Origin: CAWKOH01 sp963851245
GTDB lineage: Bacteria; Actinomycetota; Acidimicrobiia; Acidimicrobiales; Palsa-688
Reading direction: 5' to 3'
Length of the DNA: 64,000 nucleotides
Assembly: GCA_963851245.1 (NCBI GenBank)
Contig: CAWKOH010000002.1
Location: 434,001-498,000, forward strand
The position numbers and the translations under genes are program-made. Below are positions 17,956 to 27,336 of the stretch, piece after piece. Below the pieces are notes generated by a model. It had not been told where the DNA came from. It was given only the letters and a program-made list of their open reading frames with translations, and did no database searches. The first letter of the stretch is position 1. Each line of letters opens with the position of its first letter.

Positions 17956-18933
17956 TCAGTAGTTCGGTCCGACCGCGCTTTTGAATTCCCGGAGGGCTTG
18001 GAGTCGGGCATCGATCCCACTCCAGGTTTTGCCTGGCTCCCGGACACCCGTCTCCTCGGGGCCGAGATCGGCCCAAGGGGCCGTGACCCAGTACCGCTCG
18101 GCGCCGAGTGCCTTCCAGGCGTGGGCGTACTCGACACACTCATCGAGAGTCTTCGGGGGCGTGCGCGCGCCTGGTGGCATGCGGAAGCGCTCGTCGTGGA
18201 AGTAGATGGCCCCCTCCACGGCGATGGACGCCGGGTCGCGTCCAGCCTCCCGAGCGCTTTCCTGGATTACAGCCAGGTCGGCGCGGAGCTGTTCTTCGCT
18301 GAAGAATGGGTAGTAGGGAAACCAGCCATCCGCCAGCCGCCCGGTACGCCGCAAGGCGGCTTCCGACTGGCCCCCGAACCAAAGCGGGATCGGCCGGGTT
18401 GGCCGCGGGTTGATACCGGCGGCGGTGATCGTGTGGTATCGGCCGGCGAAGGTTACGACCTCCTCCGTCCACAGACGCCGCAGGACCTCGACTTGCTCCG
18501 CCAGGATGTGGCCGCGCTGGTGGAAGTCGACGCCGAGCGCCTCGTATTCGACGTCATTCCAGCCGATTGCGACCACGAGACGTAGCCGTCCGCCGGACAG
18601 CACGTCAACCTCGGCCGCCTGCTTTGCCAACAAAGCGGTCTGGCGTTGAGGACTGATCAGGATTCCGCTGCTGAGCTCAAGGTTTCGGGTCATCCCGGCC
18701 AGCAGGCCGAACAGAACCATTGGCTCGTGCCAGGCCATGTGCTGGTCGTACAGTGGTTGCTTTCCGAAATACGGCTTCCATTCGGGGCGGACACTTAGGT
18801 CAGCGCCCAGGACATGGTCGCCCACCGTTACGTACTGGAAGCCGATCTCCTCAATGGCGGTCAGGTACTCGGCAAGTGCTCGATGGTCGGTGCCGATGAG
18901 ATGCTCGGGAAGGTTCGTGCCCAACTTGACCAT
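17956..18933 (-). CDS. LLM class F420-dependent oxidoreductase
   Basis: A 325-residue luciferase-like protein: TNLPEHLIGTDHRALAEYLT, FQYVTVGDHVLGADLS, LELSSGILISPQRQTALLAK, LSGGRLRLVVAIGWNDVEYE and PIPLWFGGQSEAALRRTGRL. The fold and length are those of F420-dependent oxidoreductases, and it differs clearly from the neighbour at 16086, so this is not a recent duplication. ATG 18933 gives the family-typical start MVKLGTNLP. The substrate is unknown. Part of a small locus with the VOC protein. Confidence 0.85.
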   Translation of the reverse strand: MVKLGTNLPEHLIGTDHRALAEYLTAIEEIGFQYVTVGDHVLGADLSVRPEWKPYFGKQPLYDQHMAWHEPMVLFGLLAGMTRNLELSSGILISPQRQTALLAKQAAEVDVLSGGRLRLVVAIGWNDVEYEALGVDFHQRGHILAEQVEVLRRLWTEEVVTFAGRYHTITAAGINPRPTRPIPLWFGGQSEAALRRTGRLADGWFPYYPFFSEEQLRADLAVIQESAREAGRDPASIAVEGAIYFHDERFRMPPGARTPPKTLDECVEYAHAWKALGAERYWVTAPWADLGPEETGVREPGKTWSGIDARLQALREFKSAVGPNY

Positions 18934-19179
18934 GAAACGTGACCTCCTCTTTTGCCCTCTGGGGCTTGCTATCTGGATCCGGACGCTTTTGGCGCCTCGC
19001 TCGGCCGGTATCGGCCGAAGTCTTACCGGCCTGCTGGATCTGGCGCGAAGACATATCTTGGAAGACGTTAATGGCGATGGTTAGGTACTGTTGCGTTGAC
19101 GGTGGTCGGGTCGCGGGACGAAGGTCGGGTGTCCAGGCGCTCCATCAAATGGCTTCGGCAAGTTCGTCGAACGCCGCTG

Positions 19180-20358
19180 CCTGTAGGTGCCGGAAACTCG
19201 GTCCGCGGGCTGAGCAGGGAGTTCTTGCCGGTTGGCAACGCCGCGTGTGCGTGGGTGAGGATGCCCCATGGCCTTTCGTTTGCTGGTTCGACTGTGGCGG
19301 GGGATCCTCGAGCTTCTCGTTCTTCGCCTGCGGGCGGTGAGCGCCAAGGATGTGGAGTTGATGGTGCTCCGCCATCAACTGTCGGTCTTGCGCCGCCAGG
19401 TCCCTCGCCCCCGTTTCGACGATGCCGATCGGGTCGTGCTCACGGGGTTGTCGCAGGTGCTGCCTCGATCGGCTTGGCAGGTCTTCATAGTGCGACCCGA
19501 GACGCTTCTGCGATGGCATCGCCGTCTGGTTGCTCGACGCTGGACTTACCCGAGCAGGCGACCGGGCCGGCCGCCGACGACTGAGGGACTGGTCGGACTG
19601 GTGGTGCGGATGGCAGGCGAGAACCCGACGTGGGGGTACGGGCGGATCCAGGGCGAGCTCTTGAAGTTGGGTCACCGATTGGCTCCCTCCACGGTGTGGG
19701 AGAACCTGCGCCGACACGGCCTGCAACCGGCGCCTGGCCGCCGGGGGCTGACCTGGTCGGAGTTCCTCCGCGCTCAGGCCCAGGGCATCTTGGCCTGCGA
19801 TTTCTTCACTGTGGACACTGTGTGGCTAAGCCGGCTCTATGTGCTGATCTTCATCGAGCACCGCACCCGAGGGGTTCATCTGGGCGGCATCACCGCCCAT
19901 CCGACCGGGAACTGGGTCACCCAGCGGGCTGGCGAGCTGTCGAAGTCCTTCGGCCAGTTCCGGTTCCTCATCCGCGACCGTGACGCCAAGTTCACCACCA
20001 GCTTCGACGAGGTGTTTCGAGCGCAGGACACACAGATCATCTGCACTCCGATCCGAGCCCCGAGGGTCAATGCCATTTGTGAACGGGTCATCGGAACCCT
20101 CCGGCGGGAGTGTTGCGACCGGCTCCTCATCTTCGGACGCGGCCAGCTCCAAGTCGTCCTCACCGAGTACCTGGACCACTACAACCAGCACCGGCCTCAC
20201 CGCGCCCTCGGCCAACACCCGCCCGGCGGGCTCGTGCCGGACCTCTACACCAATGGAGCCGCCACCGTGATACGCCGGGATCGCCTCGGAGGGCTGATCC
20301 ACGAGTACCGACGAGCCACCTAACACGGAGGTGCGACCGAATATTCGGCACGCACAGG
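19180..20358 (+). mobile_element. Intact rve-type insertion sequence (type A)
   Basis: The element has imperfect inverted ends: CCTGTAGGTGCCGGAAAC at 19180 and, reversed, CCTGTGCGTGCCGAATA ending at 20358. Between them is one uninterrupted transposase gene. The same end type (CCTGTGGGTGCC) marks copies at 29496-30461 and 50087, and the right ends at 15974 and 46835. No clear target duplication is visible. Confidence 0.8.
19268..20323 (+). CDS. rve-type (IS3/IS481-like) transposase
   Basis: A 351-residue protein. The N-terminus has a helix-turn-helix region (KDVELMVLRHQLSVLRRQV), the middle an HTH_21-like block (NPTWGYGRIQGELLKLGHRL), and the C-terminus an rve catalytic domain. Catalytic Asp in CDFFTVDTVW, Asp in FLIRDRDAKFTTSFDE and Glu in NAICERVIGTLRREC form the DDE triad. 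It ends with LGGLIHEYRRAT, the common tail of this family. All expected parts are present in one frame, so this copy may be active. ATG 19268 lies 88 bases inside the left end. Confidence 0.85.
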   Translation: MAFRLLVRLWRGILELLVLRLRAVSAKDVELMVLRHQLSVLRRQVPRPRFDDADRVVLTGLSQVLPRSAWQVFIVRPETLLRWHRRLVARRWTYPSRRPGRPPTTEGLVGLVVRMAGENPTWGYGRIQGELLKLGHRLAPSTVWENLRRHGLQPAPGRRGLTWSEFLRAQAQGILACDFFTVDTVWLSRLYVLIFIEHRTRGVHLGGITAHPTGNWVTQRAGELSKSFGQFRFLIRDRDAKFTTSFDEVFRAQDTQIICTPIRAPRVNAICERVIGTLRRECCDRLLIFGRGQLQVVLTEYLDHYNQHRPHRALGQHPPGGLVPDLYTNGAATVIRRDRLGGLIHEYRRAT

Positions 20359-20472
20359 CGCCGGGGGCCGAGACCTGGTCGGGCCGCTGGGTAGCCGGTG
20401 TGGTCAGGCGGCTGGACAGGGGCGGTGGTTCGGGGCGCGATTGGAGGACGGCTGCCAAATGGAGGTCCTGTC

Positions 20473-21060
20473 ATGTCGTCCGCCACGATCGACACCGCTC
20501 GTCTCGGAGTTTTCGATGAGGCCCAACTGGTCGTGGCCGGGTTTTTGGCCTTGGACTCGGGCCGGCTATCGAGGGGATCTGCGCCAGATCTTTGTCTGGT
20601 CCGCCCAGGTCCAACCTGGACGTGTTCGAAGCCGGCGAGGCCATCTGGAACTTTGGGCCCGCGCCATGCAGGAGCGAGGCCTAGCCCGAGCGACCATCGC
20701 CCCGGTGGCTGTCCACCGTAGCCGGTTTCTGCCGCATCTGCGTGGTCGACGGCCTCGTTGAGCCCTCCCCAGCCGATCATGTCCGCCGTGCCAAGATGGT
20801 CCACCGAGTCCGCCACTTTGGGCCTGGATCGCATGGAACTGTCCGCCTCCATCGCCGACGCCGCCGCCAGCGGCGCCGTGGATAATGCCCTGGCCTGCCT
20901 GTTGGGACTGCTGGGCCTGCGAGTGGCGGAGGTCTGCTCGATCAACATCGAAGACCTCTCGGCCCAGCACGGCCACCGGATCGTCACCGTGGTGCGCAAG
21001 GGATCAAAACCAGCGGTGATCGCTCTGCCGCCTCCGTTGCCCACGTCGGCTGACCTCCTT
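20473..21060 (+). pseudogene. Tyrosine recombinase, frameshifted and truncated
   Basis: ATG 20473 (preceded by GGAGGT) starts a core-binding domain seen in shifting frames: DEAQLVVAGFL, LRQIFVWSAQVQ, GHLELWARAMQERGLARATI. Then LGLDRMELSASIADAAASGA and CLLGLLGLRVAEVCSINIED carry the first catalytic Arg (GLRVAE) and RKGSKPAVIALPP. The sequence stops being integrase-like after about 21060, so the His-x-x-Arg, second His and Tyr nucleophile are missing. It directly follows the right end of the IS at 20358. Inactive remnant. Confidence 0.7.
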
Positions 21061-21222
21061 ACCGCCGGGGCTCGTAGAACCGATATCAAAGCACAGAGTC
21101 TGGGCTGCCGGCCAGCGTTGCGTTCCCAGCGCTTCGAATAAAGCGCCCGGGGCCAATAGTTGGTGGGAGAGACCAGTTTGCTGATTCGCTGCCGGTTCGA
21201 TGCAACGATGCCGTAGCGTAGT

Positions 21223-21247
21223 GAGGTCCCTCATCATGAGGGACCTC
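21223..21247. promoter_or_regulatory. Perfect 25-bp palindrome upstream of marR-type gene
   Basis: GAGGTCCCTCAT, one C, then ATGAGGGACCTC: a perfect 12-bp inverted repeat. It ends 21 bases before the MarR-family start codon at 21269. MarR proteins bind palindromes of this size over their own promoters, so this is the likely autoregulatory operator. A T-rich stretch follows on the plus strand (TGTTTGTTTCT), so a transcription terminator for the broken recombinase is the alternative. Confidence 0.65.
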
Positions 21248-21268
21248 TGTTTGTTTCTGGAGGGTTTC

Positions 21269-21724
21269 GTGGCAGCTCAGGATGTGTCGGCGCTCGAGGT
21301 CGGCCATGCCTACTTCGAGTTGCATCACCAGCTCCATCGGCTCGTGGACCAGACGATGTCGTCGGCCGGATTGTCCCTGGCCCGGGCCAAGGTGTTGATG
21401 CGGCTCAGCGAGCACGGCCCGATGAACCAGGCCACGTTGGCTGGACTGCTTGGCTTCGCGCCGCGCTCAGTCACCGACATTGTCGACGCGCTGGAGCGCG
21501 ACGGAATGGTCGCCCGGACCGAGGACAAGCACGACCGGCGGGCGCGCATCGTTGCGCTGACGCCGGCCGGTCACGACGCTTTCGCCACCGCACAGCTCAC
21601 AAGACGCAAGGCGATGGATGAGATCTTCGGAAGCCTGTCCGCCCGCGAGCGCGCCAACTTGGCTGCGCTGCTCACCACGATCCGTAGGAACCTTCCGTCA
21701 GGAGATAGCAGCTGTGGCGACTAG
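21269..21724 (+). CDS. MarR-family transcriptional regulator
   Basis: A 151-residue winged-helix protein. The core is LSLARAKVLMRLSEHGPMNQ, ATLAGLLGFAPRSVTDIVDA (recognition helix) and ALERDGMVARTEDKHDRRAR, the D-x-R-x-x-x wing of MarR proteins. GTG 21269 is chosen because GGAGGG precedes it by about five bases; an upstream frame would overlap the palindrome. The stop overlaps the start of the MFS gene by 11 bases, so both are co-translated. It probably represses the efflux pump and itself through the 21223-21247 palindrome, released by an unknown drug-like ligand. Confidence 0.85.
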   Translation: MAAQDVSALEVGHAYFELHHQLHRLVDQTMSSAGLSLARAKVLMRLSEHGPMNQATLAGLLGFAPRSVTDIVDALERDGMVARTEDKHDRRARIVALTPAGHDAFATAQLTRRKAMDEIFGSLSARERANLAALLTTIRRNLPSGDSSCGD

Positions 21725-23249
21725 CGCACTCACTCGGGCAAAGTCGACGCCAGCGAAATCCGACCACCGGTGGCTCGTGCTCGTCGTCGTGTCGATCGCC
21801 CAGCTGATGGTCGTGCTGGACGCGACGATCGTGAACATCGCGCTGCCGTCCGCACAGGCAGCCCTCGGCTTCGACAACAGCCAGCGGCAGTGGATCATCA
21901 CGGCTTACGCGCTGGCGTTCGGGAGCCTGCTGCTGCTCGGGGGGCGCGTCGGCGACATCGTCGGGCGCAAACGGACGTTCCTGATCGCGCTGGTGGCCTT
22001 CGCCGCGGCGTCGGCAATGGGCGGGGCAGCGCCATCGTTCGCGGTTCTGGTCACTGCCCGAGCCCTGCAGGGCGCCGCCGGCGCGATGCTCGCGCCGGCT
22101 GCGCTGGGCACGCTCGTGACGACGTTCCAGAACCCACAAGACCGCGGCAAGGCCTTCGGGGTCTTCGGGACGGTCGCGGTCGCCGGCGGTGCGGTCGGGC
22201 TCATCCTCGGCGGCGTCCTCACCCAAGACCTGTCGTGGCGCTGGTGCATGTACGTCAACGTGCTGTTCGCCGCGGTCGCCGTCGTTGGTGCGCTGATCTA
22301 CATGACCGAGACGAAGTCGCCGACCCCGCCCCGCGTCGACGTGGTCGGCACCGTGCTCGAGTCCTTGGGTCTGTTCAGTCTGGTATTCGGCTTCTCGCAG
22401 GCCGCGACCCACGGCTGGACCTCGGGCGTGACGACCGTGTCGCTGGCGCTGGGCGTAACGTTGCTGGTGGCGTTCGTGCGAGTCGAGCAGCGAGTGGCCC
22501 AACCCCTGCTTCCGCTGCGCGTGGTAGCCGACCGATCACGCGGCATGGCCTTCGCTGCAGTGGGCATCGCCGGCCTGGCCATGTTCGGCCTGTTCCTGTT
22601 CCTGACCTACTACCTGCAACTGGTAAAGCACTTCAGCCCCATCAGTTCGGGCCTGGCGTTCCTGCCGATGATCGCCTGCGTCATGATCAGCTCGAACACC
22701 TCAAACATCGTCACGCTGCCCAGGTTCGGCCCGCGGACCGTGATCACCACCGGGATGGTGACGGGCTCCGTCGGACTAGGTTACCTCAGCCGCATCACCG
22801 TCCACTCGTCCTACACCGGCGGAGTGCTGCCCGCCCTGATCCTCATGGGCCTGGCCATGGGCATGGTCATGGCACCATCGATGAATACCGCCACCGCCGG
22901 GGTGCAGCCGAGCGATTCCGGTGTCGCCGCCGCGCTCGTCAGTACCATGCAGCAAGTCGGTGGCTCGATCGGCACCGCCGTCATGAGCACGATCGCGGCA
23001 TCGGTCACAGCCTCCTACGCCGCCGAGCACGCCCCCCTCCCCGGCTTCGATGCGGTCGCCGCCACGCACGGCTACGCCGCAGTGTTCCTCGGGTCCGCGC
23101 TCGTCTTCGCCGCGGGCGCCATCCTCGCCGCAGCGCTGTTCCCCTCCAAAGCACGCCTAGCCGCAATGCGCCAATCGGTCTCACCCGACGCAGGAACGAT
23201 GACCCCCGAGCACCGCACCACCATTGAAACTGACCCCATCGAAGTCTGA
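21714..23249 (+). CDS. MFS efflux transporter, DHA2 (EmrB/QacA) type
   Basis: A 511-residue inner-membrane protein with about 14 helices. Family motifs: LMVVLDATIVNIALPSAQ (helix 1, D1 motif), GGRVGDIVGRKRTFLIAL (motif A), ARALQGAAGAMLAPAALGT (motif B) and GGAVGLILGGVLTQDLSWRW (motif C). It should export drugs or metabolites using the proton gradient. GTG 21714 has AGGAG nine bases upstream and overlaps the regulator stop, indicating one operon with the MarR gene. Length is normal; no frameshift. Confidence 0.9.
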   Translation: MATSALTRAKSTPAKSDHRWLVLVVVSIAQLMVVLDATIVNIALPSAQAALGFDNSQRQWIITAYALAFGSLLLLGGRVGDIVGRKRTFLIALVAFAAASAMGGAAPSFAVLVTARALQGAAGAMLAPAALGTLVTTFQNPQDRGKAFGVFGTVAVAGGAVGLILGGVLTQDLSWRWCMYVNVLFAAVAVVGALIYMTETKSPTPPRVDVVGTVLESLGLFSLVFGFSQAATHGWTSGVTTVSLALGVTLLVAFVRVEQRVAQPLLPLRVVADRSRGMAFAAVGIAGLAMFGLFLFLTYYLQLVKHFSPISSGLAFLPMIACVMISSNTSNIVTLPRFGPRTVITTGMVTGSVGLGYLSRITVHSSYTGGVLPALILMGLAMGMVMAPSMNTATAGVQPSDSGVAAALVSTMQQVGGSIGTAVMSTIAASVTASYAAEHAPLPGFDAVAATHGYAAVFLGSALVFAAGAILAAALFPSKARLAAMRQSVSPDAGTMTPEHRTTIETDPIEV

Positions 23250-24129
23250 CGACACCAACACGCGCCACGTTGAGAGCGGTCAGACCCTGAGAACAGCTTG
23301 GCGATCCACCGAGGGGTCACCATGGACACTGTCCGACTCGCGCGCCGTCCCCGGACATGAATCGGGCCGGCACCGTTCCGCTCGACTACACGCCGGGACC
23401 CCATCGAAGGCCGCACCACGGCCGGCCCGTGCGGTTACAGGCCCCGCTGAAACACGCCATAACGTGCGATAGGCAGCCGCTAGACCACTGCAGAACGCCC
23501 TGTTGGGTGTAAATCGTGACGGGCCTGGGTGAGGCGTTGGGCCTAGTGGTGTGATGCCTGAGGCTGCCCTCCCAGATGAAGCCGACCTCGGAGAGTCTGG
23601 CCTTGGCGGCCTGCTAGTCCGCCCGGCAGCGGACCGGTCACGTTCGCGTTCCGTCCAAAGGGTCCTGATTCCAGTCGGATTGCATGCCCCGGCGGACCCT
23701 GTCGTGCGTGCGGCTGAGCGTGCCACTATGCCGTGACTCTGGCGGCAAACAATCCAGAGTCATCGCCCGCAACGTCATCAAGCCGCGCCCGGAGCGATAC
23801 AGCGCCGGCCACATAACCCCTGGAACCGCTCGTGCGCTTTCCCGCGGCGGCTCACCTATGACGGCCGCTTTCAGCCTCCGCGGAGGATGCCACAGTTCGC
23901 TCAGTCCATCCCGAAGGCTGCGGGCCCGCAAGGTTTAGAGACCGGCCAAACCGTCGGCAGGTTGCGACATACGATATGCAGTGGGCAGGGTCCTGGCGGG
24001 CGGGTTGAACGATCTTCGCAACGCCCGGGATTCGCAGGCGACACCCAGCTTGCTTTCAGGGTGTCTCTCATGTCGAGGTGTCCAAATGCGTATCACCAGG
24101 TCGTCCATATAGAGGAAGGGACCCTGAAG
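23250..24129. other. 880 bases without a recognised gene
   Basis: No frame here has convincing coding character or known motifs on either strand. It may contain decayed sequence. The promoter of the small exported protein gene probably lies just before 24130, where GAAGGGACC precedes the start. Confidence 0.4.
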
Positions 24130-24345
24130 ATGAGCAACCGCTTCGCCAAGGTGCTGTTGGCCGTTGGAGTGTCTGGCGCTGCCGCTGGCGTCGGGTTCGG
24201 ACTCAGCAGCGCTGTTGCCAGTGCAGCTTCCACCCCTACGACCACTACTCCTTCGTCGTCGACGCCGAGCACGACCGCTCCGTCGACCACCAACCCCTGC
24301 CCCCATATGGGCAATACCGGGACCACCGCCCGTTTTTATCGCTAA
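24130..24345 (+). CDS. Small exported Thr/Ser-rich protein
   Basis: ATG 24130 gives 71 residues: a signal peptide (FAKVLLAVGVSGAAAGVGFG, cleavage near AVASAAS) and a low-complexity Thr/Ser/Pro tail ending CPHMGNTGTTARFYR. AGGAAGGGACC lies just upstream. Similar tiny secreted proteins with a C-P-H-M ending occur in related actinobacteria as I recall, without known function. A metal-binding role for CPHM is only a guess. The codon use is normal for the window. Confidence 0.6.
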   Translation: MSNRFAKVLLAVGVSGAAAGVGFGLSSAVASAASTPTTTTPSSSTPSTTAPSTTNPCPHMGNTGTTARFYR

Positions 24346-25161
24346 AGCCGGGAGGCCGTCGAAGACCACGAGCTTTGATGGCGCAGCGAAAAAGAATCAT
24401 CTCGGCCACTTCGAGCTCGGCCTCGCTCGGACCAATGCTTCGGGAGAGAGACACCAGCCCGTCAAGTACTGTCCGGTCCAGCCTCGGCCCAGGCTGCCGT
24501 GGGGTCCCGCGTCATAGATCATGAGGCCGACGGCCTGCTTGTGCACCCAGGCGTCGTCGACCTCGGCGCTTCACGGCGGTCGCGAACGACACGTTTCCCC
24601 CAATGGTTGGAGCCGTTGCGGATCGGCTCGGGCGTAGCGAGAACTCGACCAGCCATTGACCGGCAAGTCGTCGGTGACATGCACCTCACGTAGTCCTGGG
24701 GCCGCGGTAGCCGACGCCCAGATCGACGTGGACACCTCGAGCTCCCGCAGTCGCCGGGCGGGCGGGCTCGCGCCGAGCGATGGCTCGGGTGCCAGGTGGC
24801 CAGCGCGACAGGTCAAGCAGATCGGTGATCTCGGCCCCGGTGGCCTCGTCGCGGCTCTGTAGCGTTGAGGCGACCCGAGGCGGCTGAATGGTCTGCAGCG
24901 GCCAAGAGGAGCCCGATCCGCTGGGAGAAATGGGGGGATTGCGGGCTTTCGTCTACTCGCCAAGCGCCGATCACGTAACCGCCGATGTCCGATTTGCTCC
25001 CAACACAACAGTGCGGGTTTGCGTGGGTGGCCGATGCCGTCGATCTTGGTTATCGGTCCGTCGCTTTCGGTGAGGACGAGCAGGGCTAAGAGTCTTTTGT
25101 GCCGGAAGACGGGGATGCTGGGGCCGGTCCGTTCGGTGCTCAGGTTCGATAGGTTCGCCTG
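24346..25161. other. Mostly non-coding, with one transposase trace
   Basis: Apart from the IS1380-like trace at 24700-24862 I see no gene. Long minus-strand frames here are shadows of the DUF169 gene that run on by chance. Confidence 0.4.
24700..24862 (-). pseudogene. IS1380-type transposase trace
   Basis: From about 24859 downward the minus strand reads DEATGAEITDLLDLSRWPPG, then TRAIARREPARP. The pattern E-I-T-D-L-hydrophobic-D-L-S-x-W-P-x-G-T-R-x-I-x-R-R-E is typical of the middle of IS1380-family transposases. The frame breaks afterwards and neither end of a gene is seen. Low confidence because the match is short. Confidence 0.4.
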
Positions 25162-25881
25162 GTGCCCCGGAACTGGACCGAACTCGCCGACCGCCTGGTG
25201 AAGGTGCTCCACCTGTCGTCGGCTCCGGTGGCTATTACCTTCGCGGCCAGCGCGCCGCCGGGCATCGACCGCTTCGACGCCCCCATGCCGGCGGCGACCG
25301 AGGACGGTCGCCGGGGGCGGGTCCCGGCCGGGTGTGTGTTCTGGATCCACGGGGCGGAGCGGGCGTTCGCCACCGTGCCGGAGGATCATGGCAACTGCAG
25401 CGTGGGCAGCGTCACCCACGGTTTGCTGGCCCCCAGCGAGGTCCTCGATCACAGCGACGTGGCCGAGCTGGTCGGTGCCGGTTGGGTCGGGCCCGGCGTC
25501 CTGGATCGGCTGCCCAAGGTGGCGACGCGACCGGGGTCGGTCGTCTACGCCCCCCTCGGTACCGCTCCGATCGAGCCCGACGTGGTGCTCCTGCGGGTCA
25601 ATGCCCGCCAGTTGATGGTGCTCTGCGACGCCCTTCCCGGCCTTTCCATCGAGGGCAAGCCCCAGTGTCACATCGTGGCCATGGCCAAGGAGCAGGGGGT
25701 GCCGGCGGCCAGCGTCGGGTGCGCCCTCAGCCGGCAACGGACCGGCATGCGCCCCGAGGAGATGACCTGTGCCCTCCCAGCCGGGCAACTGGACACGATG
25801 GTCGAGGCCATCGAGAAGACCTCGGGGATCGACGGCGCGGTGGCCGGCTACGCCGCCGAGGACGCCCGCCGTTTCGCCTGA
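25162..25881 (+). CDS. DUF169-family protein
   Basis: A 239-residue soluble protein starting at GTG 25162. Typical DUF169 features are APVAITFAASAPPGI near the N-terminus, AGCVFWIHGAERAFATVP, HGNCSVGSVTHGL with a central Cys, DVVLLRVNARQLMVLCDA and PQCHIVAMAKEQGVPAASVG with a conserved Cys. Several Cys residues (FW-region, NCSVG, CDA, QCH, GCAL, TCAL) suggest metal or cofactor binding. The family has no firm function; members often sit next to radical SAM or molybdenum-related genes. It converges with the radical SAM gene, only 15 bases apart. Confidence 0.8.
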   Translation: MPRNWTELADRLVKVLHLSSAPVAITFAASAPPGIDRFDAPMPAATEDGRRGRVPAGCVFWIHGAERAFATVPEDHGNCSVGSVTHGLLAPSEVLDHSDVAELVGAGWVGPGVLDRLPKVATRPGSVVYAPLGTAPIEPDVVLLRVNARQLMVLCDALPGLSIEGKPQCHIVAMAKEQGVPAASVGCALSRQRTGMRPEEMTCALPAGQLDTMVEAIEKTSGIDGAVAGYAAEDARRFA

Positions 25882-25896
25882 ACAGCGGGGGGCCGC

Positions 25897-27280
25897 TCAG
25901 ACGAATGGGGCTAGCGGGGCGAGTTGGGCCTCGGTCGGTTCGGAGCAGCAGAACCACGGCTCGGTGAGGCGGGCTCGCTCGCCACCAGGGCCGACGGAAA
26001 CGGACCCCCGGGCCGGGCGCGCCGGTGCGTTCGATGCGTACGAACGGATCAGACCGTCGACCTGATCGAAGGTCCGCTCCGGATCCTCGCCGACCTGCGC
26101 CTCGACCAGGGCGGCGATCTCCACCTGGAGATGGTCGACGACCGGATCGGGATGGGCCCAGGTCCAACCCAGCCGGGCCGGGTCGTAGCCGCCCAGGTGG
26201 GCGGTCATGGCCGGCTCGGCCAACAGCAGCGAACCGTCGGGCACGAGCAGCCGCACGCTGTACTGCACCGGATCGACGTTGGCGATGAGATCGTGAGCCA
26301 CCACGAAGTCGACCAGGGCCGCCAGGTCGTCGAGGGTGGTCCACGGCGTGAACGGCAGCCACGACGGGCGGATCTCGATGCCGTGCGAGCGTAGGGCGAT
26401 CACCGCCCTCGGACATGTCGGCGGCGGTGTGGCCCTTGTGCAGAACGGCGAGGATGCGGTCATTGACCGACTCGAAGGCGCTGACCACGAACGCACAGCC
26501 GGTCTCGGCCAACCCGGGGAGCATGTCGGGGTGAGCGAGGAGGTGCTCGACCTTGATGGTGGCATCGAAAGTCAGGTCCGGATGGCGGGCATGCACCGCG
26601 GCCATGACCCGGCGGGCATGATGGGGTGCGTTGAGGAAGTCGGGGTCGGCGAAGCTGATATGGCGGGCCCCGGCGGCCACCAGCTGGTCAACGTCGGCCA
26701 GGACGGCATCCTCGGCCACCGGGCGGACCCGCCCGTCGTAGACGACGGGGACCGGGCAGTGCCGACAGCGGTGCGAGCAGCCTCGGCTGGCGGCCACCGA
26801 ACCGACGGATCGTTGCTCGCCGGCGACGGCCAGGCGGGTGTAGCGGCCCAGGTCGGGGAGCAACCGACGGTCAGGCATCCGGGCCTCAGAGCGGCCGAGT
26901 TGGACGGCCGCTCCCGGGTCGCCGCCCCCGGCCCAGGCCGCTAGCCCGGGCTCGAACTCTCCGGCGATGATGGCGTCGGTCGGCGACGTCACCGTCAGGT
27001 CCCCGGCCATCCCGGCATACAGACCGAAGAAGCACAGGGGCAGGCCGGGCCGGCGGGCCCGCACGGTGTCGGCCACCCGCAGGGCCAGGCGCATGGCCGT
27101 GTGCATCGGCACCGACAGGGCCACCCGTTCGGCCCAGTCGACATCATCGGCCGACAGGGTGTCCACGGCGACGTCGACACAGCGCACCTGGTGGCCGGCG
27201 GCGAGCAGGGAGGCGGTAGTGGTCGCCGCGGACAACGGTTGGTGGCCCAACTCGTAGGTGGATACCACCAGAACGTTCAC
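25897..27280 (-). CDS. Radical SAM protein with C-terminal CCSEP tail, one frameshift
   Basis: ATG 27280. Residues 1-130 look like a B12-binding-type Rossmann domain (MNVLVVSTYELGHQPLSAAT). The radical SAM cluster is C168, C172, C175 in SRGCSHRCRHC, followed by ISFADPDFLNAP and TFDATIKVEHLL. Near 26410 the frame shifts and continues IEIRPSWLPFTPWTTLDDLA to the end at 25897, about 460 residues in all. The C-terminus reads TEPWFCCSEPTEAQLAP. As I recall, a family named 'CUAEP/CCAEP-tail radical SAM (seleno)protein' ends this way; here both positions are TGC Cys codons and Ala is Ser. Upstream on the same strand is an ATP-grasp gene, 56 bases away. Reaction unknown. Confidence 0.85.
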
Positions 27281-27336
27281 CGGCCGAGCCTACGCCCAGC
27301 GCCGACGGTTTCTGCCCGTCGAACTGCGCCACCCGC

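Noticed and set aside
21770..23227. 485-codon Arg-rich frame over the MFS gene
   Set aside because: Shadow frame; the MFS frame has full membrane topology and family motifs.
24571..25788. 405-codon minus-strand frame across DUF169 and the upstream gap
   Set aside because: Antisense shadow that happens to stay open; no motif and poor composition.
25897..25990. Selenocysteine (UGA) codon in the radical SAM tail
   Set aside because: Both tail cysteines are TGC; no in-frame TGA occurs before the stop, so Sec is not needed.
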